The notes under the pieces were generated by a model. The model worked only from the letters and a program-made list of their open reading frames with translations, was not told the DNA's origin and ran no database searches. From contig DATBHG010000072.1 in assembly GCA_036557665.1 (NCBI GenBank), forward strand, positions 67,300-131,299: a stretch of DNA of 64,000 nt, read 5' to 3'. Below are positions 25,933 through 36,758 of this stretch, one piece after another. Both the position numbers and the translations under genes were made by a program. The DNA comes from VAZQ01 sp036557665. GTDB lineage: Bacteria; Pseudomonadota; Alphaproteobacteria; Rhizobiales; Xanthobacteraceae. Each line of letters begins with the position of its first letter. The first letter of the stretch is position 1.

Positions 25933-26033
25933 CCGTCATCTCCGCCCTCGATGGTCGTACAAGCGGATCAACCTGGAAGCAAGGAGCAGGGCGCAAGGCG
26001 CAGCGCGCTTGATCGATGTGCAAGCGCTCGCCG

Positions 26034-26639
26034 CTAGGACCGCTCCAGCAGTCGTGCTGCATAGCGCGCCATCAGATCGACTTCGATGTTTACCTCATCC
26101 CCGACCTGAAGGGCCTGCAGCGTCGTTACCTGGAGCGTGTGCGGGATGATCATCACGGAGAAGCTGTCACCGCCGATCTCATTCACGGTCAGCGAAACAC
26201 CGTCTACCGCCACCGATCCTTTTCCCGCGATGAAGCGGGACAATTCAGTCGGCAGGCGAAACGTGAGCTTCGCCATGTCCGTCAGATCGTCGCGTGCGAC
26301 GAGGACCCCCAAACCGTCAACGTGACCACTGACCATATGGCCGCCGAGCTCGTCCCCTACCGCGAGGGCGCGCTCGAGATTGACACGTGTCCCAGCCCGC
26401 CAGCGCCCCACGGTGGTTACGCGCAGTGTTTCCGCTGCCGCATCGGCGGCGAACCAGGTGCGGCTCGCGCTGCTGCCCCGTGCTGCGACGGTCAGGCATA
26501 CACCGCTGCAGGCAATGGAGGCGCCCACGGCGATTCCTTCAGCCGGATAGTCGCAGACGACGATAAGCCGGTTGAGATTTTCTGCCCGCGACTCCACGGC
26601 AGCAACTTCGCCCACACCCGTCACTATCCCGGTGAACAT
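26034..26639 (-). CDS. ribE: Riboflavin synthase alpha chain
   Basis: 201 residues. It dismutates two lumazines to riboflavin. The two lumazine-binding repeats are visible: MFTGIVTGVGEV with GASIACSGVCLTV in the first, and MVSGHVDGLG with GSVAVDGVSLTVNEI in the second. It lies 9 bases after ribD. ribBA is not in this cluster. Confidence 0.97.
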   Translation of the reverse strand: MFTGIVTGVGEVAAVESRAENLNRLIVVCDYPAEGIAVGASIACSGVCLTVAARGSSASRTWFAADAAAETLRVTTVGRWRAGTRVNLERALAVGDELGGHMVSGHVDGLGVLVARDDLTDMAKLTFRLPTELSRFIAGKGSVAVDGVSLTVNEIGGDSFSVMIIPHTLQVTTLQALQVGDEVNIEVDLMARYAARLLERS

Positions 26640-26648
26640 TGAATAATC

Positions 26649-27755
26649 TCAAGCGACCGCTCGTTCGAAGGTCTCGACACTATCCGGCCCTGCTGCCTCG
26701 GCGCCAACGCGTCGCAAGCGTGGGGAGTCGATCAGCGCGGAGAGGGGCAGTCCTTCAAGCGCGTCGATCCCACCCGGCCCGATCATCGTCGGTGAACGAA
26801 ACAGAACCGCTTCATCCACCAGGTCCGCTTTCAGCAACGCCGTCGTAAGGACAGGGCCCGTCTCAAACAGGACACGGGTAAGTCCGCGGCCGGCCAGGAG
26901 CTTCATCGCGGACGCCAGATCAATACGGCCGGCTGCCTCCGCCACCCGCAGCACCTCGACCGCTCGCGCCTTGAGCGCCAATTCGGATGATTGCGGCGCG
27001 CCGGCGCCCGTCACGACCCAAACCGGGGTGGTGGACGCACTCGCGACCAACCTGCTTCCCGGCGACAGGCGCAAATTTGCATCGAATACGATTCGCACCG
27101 GCGAGTGCATGCCAGGCAATCGGCAGGTGAGCTGAGGGTCATCGGCGAGCACCGTGCCGATCCCCGTCGCAACCGCATCGCTCATGGCTCGCATCAGGTG
27201 TACGCGCCGGCGGGCCGCTTCGCCCGTGATGCCGACTGGCCGGCGGCCGGAGAGTGCGACCTTGCCGTCGCCGGATACCGCGAGTTTCAGGATCGCATGG
27301 GGCCGACCATCCAGCATGCGCCGAATGTGGCCCGCATGCGCCCGGCGTGCCTCCTCCGCCCCGATGCCGACCTCGACCACCAGCCCCGCTTCCGCAAGAT
27401 TCCAGTGGCCCTTCCCTGCCACCCTTGGATTGGGATCAGCCATAGGCGAGACCACGCGAGCGATCCCGGCGGCGATGATGGCATCGGCGCAGGGTGGTGT
27501 CCTCCCGTGGTGCGAGCATGGCTCCAAGGAGACGTAGAGAGTGCCGGATCGAGCAGCCGCGCCGGCACGGGTGAGAGCCTCGGTTTCCGCGTGGGGACGC
27601 CCGCCCGGTTGCGTCCAGCCTCTGCCGATGATCAATCCGTCCTGAACGACCACCGCTCCCACCGCCGGATTGGGCCAGGTGCGCCCCAAATTGCGCCGGC
27701 CCAGTGCCAGCGCAAGCGCCATGAAGCGCTTGTCAGTTTCGACGGTCGGACTCAC
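26649..27755 (-). CDS. ribD: Bifunctional riboflavin deaminase/reductase RibD
   Basis: 368 residues. The N-terminal zinc deaminase has HAETEAL and LEPCSHHGRTPPCADAI as metal ligands and the proton-shuttle E. The C-terminal reductase (from about residue 147) starts PHAILKLAVSGDGKVAL and has MSDAVATGIGTVLADDPQLTCR. First gene of the riboflavin operon. No FMN riboswitch could be made out upstream. Confidence 0.96.
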   Translation of the reverse strand: MSPTVETDKRFMALALALGRRNLGRTWPNPAVGAVVVQDGLIIGRGWTQPGGRPHAETEALTRAGAAARSGTLYVSLEPCSHHGRTPPCADAIIAAGIARVVSPMADPNPRVAGKGHWNLAEAGLVVEVGIGAEEARRAHAGHIRRMLDGRPHAILKLAVSGDGKVALSGRRPVGITGEAARRRVHLMRAMSDAVATGIGTVLADDPQLTCRLPGMHSPVRIVFDANLRLSPGSRLVASASTTPVWVVTGAGAPQSSELALKARAVEVLRVAEAAGRIDLASAMKLLAGRGLTRVLFETGPVLTTALLKADLVDEAVLFRSPTMIGPGGIDALEGLPLSALIDSPRLRRVGAEAAGPDSVETFERAVA

Positions 27756-27808
27756 CCAAAACTCGCTATCGTGCTCGGTCTTTGAGCATACGCGCTTGCA
27801 CCGCCTGA

Positions 27809-28012
27809 CTAGGGGACATCGTCGCCCCGCTCGATACGCTGAAGAAGCTGCTCCAGCTTGCCAGAAGGTTTCGAGCGCAGATCGGCATCGTACATGCGCC
27901 GCAGCTCCTCGCCGATGGCAAACAGAGTCTCCGTTCCCAATCGCACGATGTTGCTCTTTTTCTTCTCGGCGTCTTCGGTTGCAGACATTTCTAACAAATT
28001 TGGCGCGGCCAT
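27809..28012 (-). CDS. NepR-like small protein
   Basis: 67 residues, or 59 from the internal ATG at MSATEDA. The C-terminal half FAIGEELRRMYDADLRSKPSGKLEQLLQRIE follows the NepR pattern IGxxLRxxYdxv...P-x(3)-L-x-x-LL-x-x-L. NepR is the anti-sigma factor of the alphaproteobacterial general stress response, working with PhyR and EcfG. Neither partner is encoded here, so this may be a NepR paralogue; assignment is by motif only. Confidence 0.5.
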   Translation of the reverse strand: MAAPNLLEMSATEDAEKKKSNIVRLGTETLFAIGEELRRMYDADLRSKPSGKLEQLLQRIERGDDVP

Positions 28013-28156
28013 ACCGACAGCTGCGGCGGGATGTGTATCTGCCGCCCCGAGCGCTTTGCTACCTATTGTGACTTTTTTACACTAGAGGATACCGCGTTTC
28101 GATGGTTAGTATTTCATGGTTAACGGTTTGGGAAACCACTCAACTCGGGGGCTCCA

Positions 28157-28261
28157 ATGAAGAAGATTTTCGTTGCGCTGCTTGCGACTTTCGTCGCTGT
28201 GGGAATGGTCGGCTGCGTCGGCAAGGGCAAGGCTCCTCCCCCGGTCGTTACGAAGGGCTAA
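28157..28261 (+). CDS. 34-residue lipoprotein
   Basis: ATG 28157 to TAA 28259-28261. MKKIFVALLATFVAVGMVGC is a lipoprotein signal with lipobox MVGC. Only 14 residues remain after cleavage, ending GKAPPPVVTKG, so it resembles the entericidin-type very small lipoproteins. A hairpin follows 27 bases downstream. Confidence 0.65.
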   Translation: MKKIFVALLATFVAVGMVGCVGKGKAPPPVVTKG

Positions 28262-28287
28262 GCGGAAGCGTTGCTACCCTCTGTGGA

Positions 28288-28317
28288 AGGCTGTGGACAC
28301 GAGCGTGTCCACAGCCT
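28288..28317. terminator. Hairpin terminator candidate
   Basis: AGGCTGTGGACAC / GTGTCCACAGCCT, a perfect 13-bp stem with a GAGC loop. It lies between the lipoprotein gene (plus) and the CmcJ-family gene (minus), so it can serve both. No T-run. Confidence 0.6.
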
Positions 28318-28428
28318 GGCCATCTCGGTTGATGTTTCGCGCACGCTCTTGAGCGAGCTCGAGCGCGTCTGCGTCACGCGTTCGCATTATTGCGGGATCC
28401 GGAGCAACGGTGCCCGTGCGATGTTCTT

Positions 28429-29262
28429 TTAAAAGAACGCGAGGGTGCGGATCTCGATGCTCTCGCGCGGTCGCGCGTTGCGCGGCGACGTCGAGTCCTC
28501 GAATGCCGTATGCGCGGTCCAACGCGCGCGACCATCTCTGAGCGAGTCGTAGACCTTGAAGACGAGCGCTTCCTCGCGCCGCATGCGTGGGAACCAGTAC
28601 CAGCGGTGCGCAGGATTATATTTGATGGCGTAGGTCTGGCCCACTCGATTCGGGTAGCGCCGCTCGGACACGATGAGATCGTCGTCCGCGAGGGTGCGGG
28701 CATCGCAAATCGCCAGCGGGAAGGTTTCAACGGGATGGCGGATCGGCCGCCACACCTGCACGATGGCAAAGCGCCGGCGCAGCAGCTCGTCCGCCTCTTG
28801 CGGCAGCAGGTCACGCACGCGTTGCGGAGCGGACCACTCGGTATAATCGTTGTGCACGCGGCGCACGACCTCGCGGATCTTCTGAGCCTCTCGCAGCTCG
28901 TCGTCGGCCGTGCGCAGCGTGTGATCGAACACCACCACCCGTGAGGCGCCGGATTCGGCTTTTACCAGAGCTTCCATCTCGGGATAGTAAATCCGGCGAA
29001 TCTCCGCCCCGTCGAAGAAGTCCTTGACCTTGGTGTCATGGCGGACAAAGCGAAAGCCGTCCTGCTCCAGGACGAGCTTGTCAGCGAAACGCCGCCCATT
29101 GCGGATGGTGATGCGGCGGGGATCCTGTTTCCCGCCGCTGCGCACGTCGAGGCTCCCCGGCGCGGCAGTCTCGGTAAAGATCTTCTCGCCGGTATCGACG
29201 ACGTAGTTGAGCGTGGCCTCCACTGCGTCCGGCAGTGTCTCCTCCTCCAGCACTTGTACCAT
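28429..29262 (-). CDS. CmcJ/NvfI-family oxidoreductase
   Basis: 277 residues. The family (CmcJ of cephamycin synthesis, fungal NvfI/AsaB) is described as oxidoreductase or methyltransferase-associated; many members are uncharacterised. Landmarks: VVVFDHTLRTADDELREA, RRVHNDYTEWSAPQRVRDLLP, FAIVQVWRPIRHPVETFPLAICDARTL and YAIKYNPAHRWYWFPRMRREEALVFKVYDS. Histidines in HNDYT and HRWYW may bind iron. It sits 15 bases after gyrA on the same strand. A 16-bp palindrome spans its stop codon. Confidence 0.85.
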   Translation of the reverse strand: MVQVLEEETLPDAVEATLNYVVDTGEKIFTETAAPGSLDVRSGGKQDPRRITIRNGRRFADKLVLEQDGFRFVRHDTKVKDFFDGAEIRRIYYPEMEALVKAESGASRVVVFDHTLRTADDELREAQKIREVVRRVHNDYTEWSAPQRVRDLLPQEADELLRRRFAIVQVWRPIRHPVETFPLAICDARTLADDDLIVSERRYPNRVGQTYAIKYNPAHRWYWFPRMRREEALVFKVYDSLRDGRARWTAHTAFEDSTSPRNARPRESIEIRTLAFF

Positions 29263-29276
29263 GCGCGGCTCCTAAA

Positions 29277-32015
<2,739 letters not shown>

Positions 32016-32566
32016 GAAGGACCTATCGGTGCAGGATCACAGAATCGTATTTAGCTGATTGCGGCTTCTGGCGCCACCTGCGGCGGCGCGGAATGAGACT
32101 TTCAGATGGGAATTCAGCCACTTATCCGCAAGTTGATGAAGACGATCTCGCCGCAACGGGCGGCCGAGCGAGCGTGGCGTCTCGGCGGACGCAATCCTTG
32201 GATAGAAAATGAAACACTCATCGTAATTCATTGAGTTATCGATCTTTCCTGAGGATAGAATCCTTGTTCATGTTCAATCATTGTTTTTACTCGGGCTTTT
32301 GGCTTCGTTTGCGGAAATTCGGAAAATGGTTGAGCGGCATGGATGCGACAGCCGCTGATTGCACGTCCCGCCCACGACATCGCGCCACGCGGAAAGCCGC
32401 AATGGGTCTTGGGTTCGTTCGGCGAAAAACGGGCCCATCCGGCTCGGATCGTTTGGCCGGTAATGAGCGGGTGATACGCTCCTGTTCATTTTTCGTTCTT
32501 ACAAGGCGGAGCGCCCAGAGTCAAACAACGCCCGCTCTCCGGATCCCCAGAAAAGACCAGCCGGCG
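32016..32566. other. Intergenic region upstream of gyrA
   Basis: About 550 bases between gyrA and lolD. The middle (roughly 32190-32340) is clearly more A/T-rich than the surroundings and is the likely gyrA promoter region. No supported ORF, tRNA or repeat was seen. In many relatives lolD is followed by dnaE; here it is not. Confidence 0.5.
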
Positions 32567-33307
32567 CTATCGCAGCTCCACGACCAGGCCGTCGCGGATG
32601 GTGACGCGACGGTGCATGCGTGCAGCGATGTCCATGTTATGGGTGGCGACCAGGACAGATAGCCCTGAGGCTTCCACGAGCTCGGTCAGCCCGGAGAAGA
32701 CCTGCTCGGACGTCTTCGGGTCGAGATTTCCCGTCGGCTCGTCCGCAAGCAGAATGCGCGGCGCATTGGCGACCGCGCGCGCGATGGCGACCCGCTGCTG
32801 CTCGCCGCCGGAGAGCTCCGCCGGACGATGGGTGAGCCGCTGCTTGAGCCCGAGATAGGCGAGCAGGTCAGTCGCACGCTTGGTCGCTTCCTTCCGCGAG
32901 AGGCCTCGCACCATCTGCGGTATGACGACGTTCTCGATCGCGGAGAATTCCATCAGCAGATGGTGGAATTGATAGACAAAACCTATGTCGCTGCGGCGGA
33001 TGCGGGTGCGCTCCGCGTCGGAAAGGGCCGATGTAGCCACCTGGTCGACGAATACCTCGCCGGCATCCGGATGCTCCAACAGCCCGGCGACGTGCAGCAG
33101 CGTCGATTTGCCTGCGCCGGATGGCGCAACCAGTGCGACCGACTGGCCGGACCAGATCGCAACTTCCGCCCCCTTGAGAATCTGGAGGGTCGTGCTGCCC
33201 TGGCGGTAATGCCGGTCGACGCCGTGAAGCGCCAGAATGGGCGGCTGCCTGGGCGCATTCTCGGCGACCGCAGCCCCCGCCTCGCGCGGGATTGTGCGCT
33301 CATTCAT
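32567..33307 (-). CDS. lolD: Lipoprotein-releasing ABC transporter ATP-binding protein
   Basis: 246 residues. Walker A APSGAGKSTLL, signature LSGGEQQRVAIARA, Walker B ILLADEPTGNLD. The residues after Walker A and FVYQFHHLLMEFSAIENV are typical of LolD, the ATPase that drives lipoproteins out of the inner membrane to LolA. The start overlaps the end of the permease gene by 8 bases. Confidence 0.95.
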   Translation of the reverse strand: MNERTIPREAGAAVAENAPRQPPILALHGVDRHYRQGSTTLQILKGAEVAIWSGQSVALVAPSGAGKSTLLHVAGLLEHPDAGEVFVDQVATSALSDAERTRIRRSDIGFVYQFHHLLMEFSAIENVVIPQMVRGLSRKEATKRATDLLAYLGLKQRLTHRPAELSGGEQQRVAIARAVANAPRILLADEPTGNLDPKTSEQVFSGLTELVEASGLSVLVATHNMDIAARMHRRVTIRDGLVVELR

Positions 33308-34568
33308 AGCGCAGCGCCTCGACCGGATCGAGACGCGCCGCCCGCCACGCCGGATAGAGGGTCGCCAGCAGGGATAAGGCGAGTGCCATCACCACGACCG
33401 CGGTCGTCTCGCCGGCATCGACCTCGGCGGGCAGCTTGGAGAGGAAGTAGAGCTCCGGCGAGAACAGCTCGGTGTTGGTCAGCCAGGATATGAACCGCCG
33501 GATCGATTCGATGTTCAGACAGATGAGCAGCGCGAGCAGGAAGCCGACCAAGGTGCCGACCACCCCCACCGAGGCGCCCGTCATCATGAACACCCGCATG
33601 ATCGCCCCCTGTGTGACCCCCATGGTGCGCAGGATGCCGATGTCCCGCCCCTTGTCCTTCACCAGCATGATCAGCCCGGAGGTGATGTTGAACGCGGCAA
33701 CGATCACGATGATGGTCAGGATCAGGAACATCACGTTCCGCTCCACCTGCAGCGCATTGAAGAAGGTAGCGTTGCGCTGGCGCCAGTCGACCATGAAGAT
33801 CGGCCGGTTTGCCGCCTCGGCGATCAGCTGCCGGTAGCGATCGACCCGATCGGGGTCTTCGGTATAAACCTCGATCGCGGTGACGTCCCCGGCGTGATTG
33901 AAATAGGCCTGCGATTCCGCCAACGGCATGAACACGAAAGCGGAGTCGTATTCCGACATGCCGACTTCGAATACTGCGGCGATCTTGTACGACTTGATGC
34001 GCGGCGTCGTGCCCATCGGAGTGACCGCGCCCCGCGGCGCCACCAGCGTGATGCTGTCGCCCGCGTGCAGGGAGAGCTGATCGGCGAGCCTGCGCCCGAT
34101 GGCGACCCCCTGAGCTTCGTCGAAGCCTTCGAGCGTTCCTTGCCGGATGTTGCTGGAAATGGACGGAAGCTTGACGAGGTCCGCCGCGCGCACGCCGCGC
34201 AGCAGCACGCCCGCCGCGCCGAACGGTGACGAGGCAAGCGCCTGCCCCTCGACGATCGGCGCAGCCAGCCTTATGCCTTCGACCTGCCCCACCTTCTCGG
34301 ACACTTGCTGCCAATCCGTCAGCGGCGACTCGAGAGGTTGAATCAGAAGGTGTCCGTTGAGGCCGAGTATCTTGTCGAGCAACTCTTTGCGGAACCCGTT
34401 CATTACCGCCATGACGATGATCAGCGTGGCAACGCCGAGCATGATGCCGAGAAAAGAGAATCCGGCATTGACCGAGATGAATCCTTCCTGGCGCCGCGCG
34501 CGCAGGTAGCGCAGCGACAGCAGCCATTCGAACGGAGCAAAGGGATGCGTGCCGCGCGGCTCGCTCAT
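33300..34568 (-). CDS. Lipoprotein-releasing ABC transporter permease (LolC/LolE family)
   Basis: 422 residues from ATG 34568 (MSEPRGTHPF); upstream in-frame codons have no match. One N-terminal helix (SVNAGFSFLGIMLGVATLIIVMAVMNG), a large periplasmic domain and three C-terminal helices with DIGILRTMGVTQGAIMRVFMMTG. Alphaproteobacteria often have one such gene whose product forms a homodimer (LolF-like) with LolD. Confidence 0.93.
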   Translation of the reverse strand: MSEPRGTHPFAPFEWLLSLRYLRARRQEGFISVNAGFSFLGIMLGVATLIIVMAVMNGFRKELLDKILGLNGHLLIQPLESPLTDWQQVSEKVGQVEGIRLAAPIVEGQALASSPFGAAGVLLRGVRAADLVKLPSISSNIRQGTLEGFDEAQGVAIGRRLADQLSLHAGDSITLVAPRGAVTPMGTTPRIKSYKIAAVFEVGMSEYDSAFVFMPLAESQAYFNHAGDVTAIEVYTEDPDRVDRYRQLIAEAANRPIFMVDWRQRNATFFNALQVERNVMFLILTIIVIVAAFNITSGLIMLVKDKGRDIGILRTMGVTQGAIMRVFMMTGASVGVVGTLVGFLLALLICLNIESIRRFISWLTNTELFSPELYFLSKLPAEVDAGETTAVVVMALALSLLATLYPAWRAARLDPVEALRYE

Positions 34569-34988
34569 TGATCGGTTCCTCGGGGGTATGGCAATTCGAC
34601 TTGGAGGGCCTTGGTATGGCGCAATTCGGGCCGTTTCACGCCCCCATTTTGGATCTGTGCACTGGAGGGACGGAGGGGAGCCGCAGGCCGGAATGGGCGG
34701 AGTGACATCCGGGGCCATGGCAGCGGCCCGGATTCTCACATCGCTTTATCCGGGCAGTGGTTTTCCTCGCGTACGGCAGGCAATGCCGTCCCTCCAAGCC
34801 TTTCGCGCGTGACAAAATCTCGCGCTATGGCGTGCACGCCTTCCCGGCGTCGGCGCGCGCCTCTGCCCACCCGAGCCTCCATGGAAACGCTCTCCAGAAG
34901 AGAGGACAACGTGAGGGGCAGATTGAGGCCCAGCATCCATTTGAGTAGTTCCAGGGGGCCTCAACCTTGGCTCGCCGGTTCATGGCAT
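34569..34988. other. Intergenic stretch without a supported gene
   Basis: About 420 bases upstream of the lol operon and downstream of the MarR-GNAT gene. It should hold the lol promoter. No convincing ORF or RNA gene. Confidence 0.5.
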
Positions 34989-35915
34989 TCACAGGCAGCG
35001 CTGCCAAGTCTCGCCGATCATGTTGACGCCCCACTTGCGGTGCCGCCTGGAGCTCATCAGCTTGAACCCGGCCTGAGCATAGATCCTGCGCGCCCTCGTC
35101 AGGGCCTTTTGGGTCCACAAGCTGATGGAGCGATATCCGGAGCGCCGCGCAAACTCCAGGCTTTGCTCCACCAAGTGACGGCCGATACCAAGCCCCCGCG
35201 CCCTGGGTTCGACGATCAGCAGCCGAAGCTTGGCGACCCTGTCCGAGGATCGCATCACGAAGGCAGATCCAACCGGCTCACCCGCAAGCTCGGCGATGAA
35301 GCAGCACTCGCGCCGGCGATCATGGCTTCCGGCGAACTGCGCAACAACCTCAGCCACCAACGCTTCAAAGCGCAGATCCCAACCGTATTCCTGCGCATAG
35401 ATCGCGCCGTGGCGCGCGACAACCCACCCCATCTCGCCAGCTCGCGGCGGCCGCAGCACATACCGCGGTTTGGTCGGCGCAGGTGAGGACATCGCGCTTT
35501 CAATGCTGTCCATCGCTTCCACCAGCCGTCGCCGAGCGGCAAGCGGAATCGGCTCGAGCAGCTCCAGCACTTGCTTTCGCGCCCGCTGGTCGAGCGATGC
35601 AAATCGCTTGTGCCCCTGAGCGGTGAGCGACAAGAGCGCCTGGCGGCCGTCGTTGTATGCGCGTACGCGCGCAATCAAGCCGTCCTTCTCGAAGCCGCCG
35701 AGAATGCGACTGAGATATCCCTGGTCGAGGGCAAGCCCGCTCGCAAGCTGCGAGGCAGTGCACCGGGCCTGCTGCGCCAACTCATAAAGCACGCGCGCCT
35801 GGGTGAGCGAGAACGGGGCATATAGCCCCCCGTCATGCAGCAGTCCGAGCCGCTGCGTGTAGAAGCGGTTGAACCGCCGCACCGCAGCGACGTTTTGGTC
35901 GATGATCGCCGGCAT
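34989..35915 (-). CDS. Bifunctional MarR-type regulator / GNAT acetyltransferase
   Basis: 308 residues from ATG 35915 (MPAIIDQNV); a GTG 42 bases upstream is possible. Residues ~1-145 are a MarR winged helix (LTQARVLYELAQQ, LDQGYLSRILGGFEKDGLI, LLSLTAQGHKRF). Residues ~155-308 are a GNAT domain with acetyl-CoA loop VEPRARGLGIGRHLVEQSLEFA. Such fusions occur widely; targets are unknown. A perfect 7-3-7 palindrome lies 45 bases upstream of the start, a likely autoregulatory operator. Confidence 0.92.
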   Translation of the reverse strand: MPAIIDQNVAAVRRFNRFYTQRLGLLHDGGLYAPFSLTQARVLYELAQQARCTASQLASGLALDQGYLSRILGGFEKDGLIARVRAYNDGRQALLSLTAQGHKRFASLDQRARKQVLELLEPIPLAARRRLVEAMDSIESAMSSPAPTKPRYVLRPPRAGEMGWVVARHGAIYAQEYGWDLRFEALVAEVVAQFAGSHDRRRECCFIAELAGEPVGSAFVMRSSDRVAKLRLLIVEPRARGLGIGRHLVEQSLEFARRSGYRSISLWTQKALTRARRIYAQAGFKLMSSRRHRKWGVNMIGETWQRCL

Positions 35916-35959
35916 GAGCAGCCCGGGGCTTGAGCAAACGCAGGAAGCTTCCAGCACTT

Positions 35960-35976
35960 ACTTGACACAGTCAAGT
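35960..35976. promoter_or_regulatory. Probable operator of the MarR-GNAT gene
   Basis: ACTTGAC-ACA-GTCAAGT, a perfect inverted repeat with 7-base arms. MarR-type proteins bind dyads of this size, and the position 45-61 bases before the gene start fits a promoter-overlapping site. The right arm runs directly into a 14-bp tandem repeat. Confidence 0.65.
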
Positions 35977-36058
35977 ATTCCTGGGCCGTATTCGCCGGCC
36001 GGTATTCCCCGGTCAGTATTCCTGGGCCGGTATTACTGGGCCGGTATTACTGGACCGA
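35976..36058. repeat. 14-bp tandem repeat, six units
   Basis: Units start at 35976 (13 bases), 35989, 36003, 36017, 36031 and 36045; consensus TATTCCTGGGCCGG. A weaker seventh unit may follow at 36059-36072. It lies immediately upstream of the MarR-GNAT operator. Confidence 0.85.
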
Positions 36059-36288
36059 AGAATTCTGGAACGTCCGCGGGCGCAAATGGGCAACTTTGCG
36101 AGTTAACCATCGACAAAGGTTTCGGTGAAAGTTGCAACTCGTTAAGCGTTGCCGACCTAGCCTCAACGCCGTCGAGCCGTCCCTATCCGGCTCGATTTGG
36201 GGACGGCGCTCCGGCCGGACCAGCCCGCCGGGCCGGAGCGTCGCTTTTTCCTCTCGCTCTCCGCACGCTGCGCAAAGCACGGGCGCGG

Positions 36289-36417
36289 ATGATGGTTTGG
36301 AGAACGCGGGTGCACGCGGCGCCTTTTGACCTACTGGCCGCCTGCTCGCATCTCACGCGTGGGGATATCCTCGCGTGCCTTGCCTATGCGCAGGAGCTCG
36401 CGAGCTCGACGAGATGA
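36289..36417 (+). pseudogene. Remnant of a DUF433 antitoxin-like gene
   Basis: A 42-residue open stretch contains RTRVHAAPFDLLAA joined to HLTRGDILACLAYAQEL. In DUF433 proteins the GTRI/V motif, the DLLAAG helix and the final hLTxxDIxAaLaYAxEL are separated by ~13 more residues, so the middle appears deleted and the N-terminal half is missing. No DUF5615 toxin follows. Short, so the assignment is tentative. Confidence 0.45.
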
Positions 36418-36758
36418 TCTTGATCATCTTCCAATCGCGGAATGCGCTCTAACGCCTCCAACCTCCGACCTCGCTGGCTCGCTGGCAGTCAAGTCTCCAC
36501 TGCAAAAAGAGCGGGGCGTCTGGGTCCTCCGGACCGGCCAGCCTATCTTCGCAGCCGAGACAGAGGAAAGGCTCCGGAGCTTGCGGGCGCAGCCAAATCG
36601 CGAGAAAGGTGCGGAGGGCCGGTGAAGCGTGAAGACGCCCGATCAGGCATGACCAGTTATCGTGGCATCGGTGCGCCAGATGTTGTTATGACAACCTGCG
36701 AGCTTGCTGCGGTAGGAGCAGTTTCGAACCCGCCCCTACGAGCGGCTGGGCTGGAGCA
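36418..36758. other. Stretch without a supported gene
   Basis: About 340 bases between the DUF433 remnant and the end of proS. Possibly further decayed toxin-antitoxin DNA, but no identifiable piece was found. A TTCGAA near 36724 does not form a tRNA T-arm. Confidence 0.45.

Noticed and set aside
25933..26033. FMN riboswitch near the riboflavin genes
   Set aside because: The ~100-base gap between ribH and ribE shows none of the conserved RFN stems, and nothing comparable was seen upstream of ribD.
32231..32662. Plus-strand frame between gyrA and lolD
   Set aside because: No ribosome site, no motifs, and it runs into the antisense of lolD.
34611..35486. Long plus-strand frame over the MarR-GNAT gene
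   Set aside because: It is antisense to a gene with clear domains and shows no family motifs of its own.
36715..36750. TTCGAA with flanking G/C as a tRNA T-arm
   Set aside because: Neither strand gives a 5-bp T-stem or an acceptor stem at the right distance.
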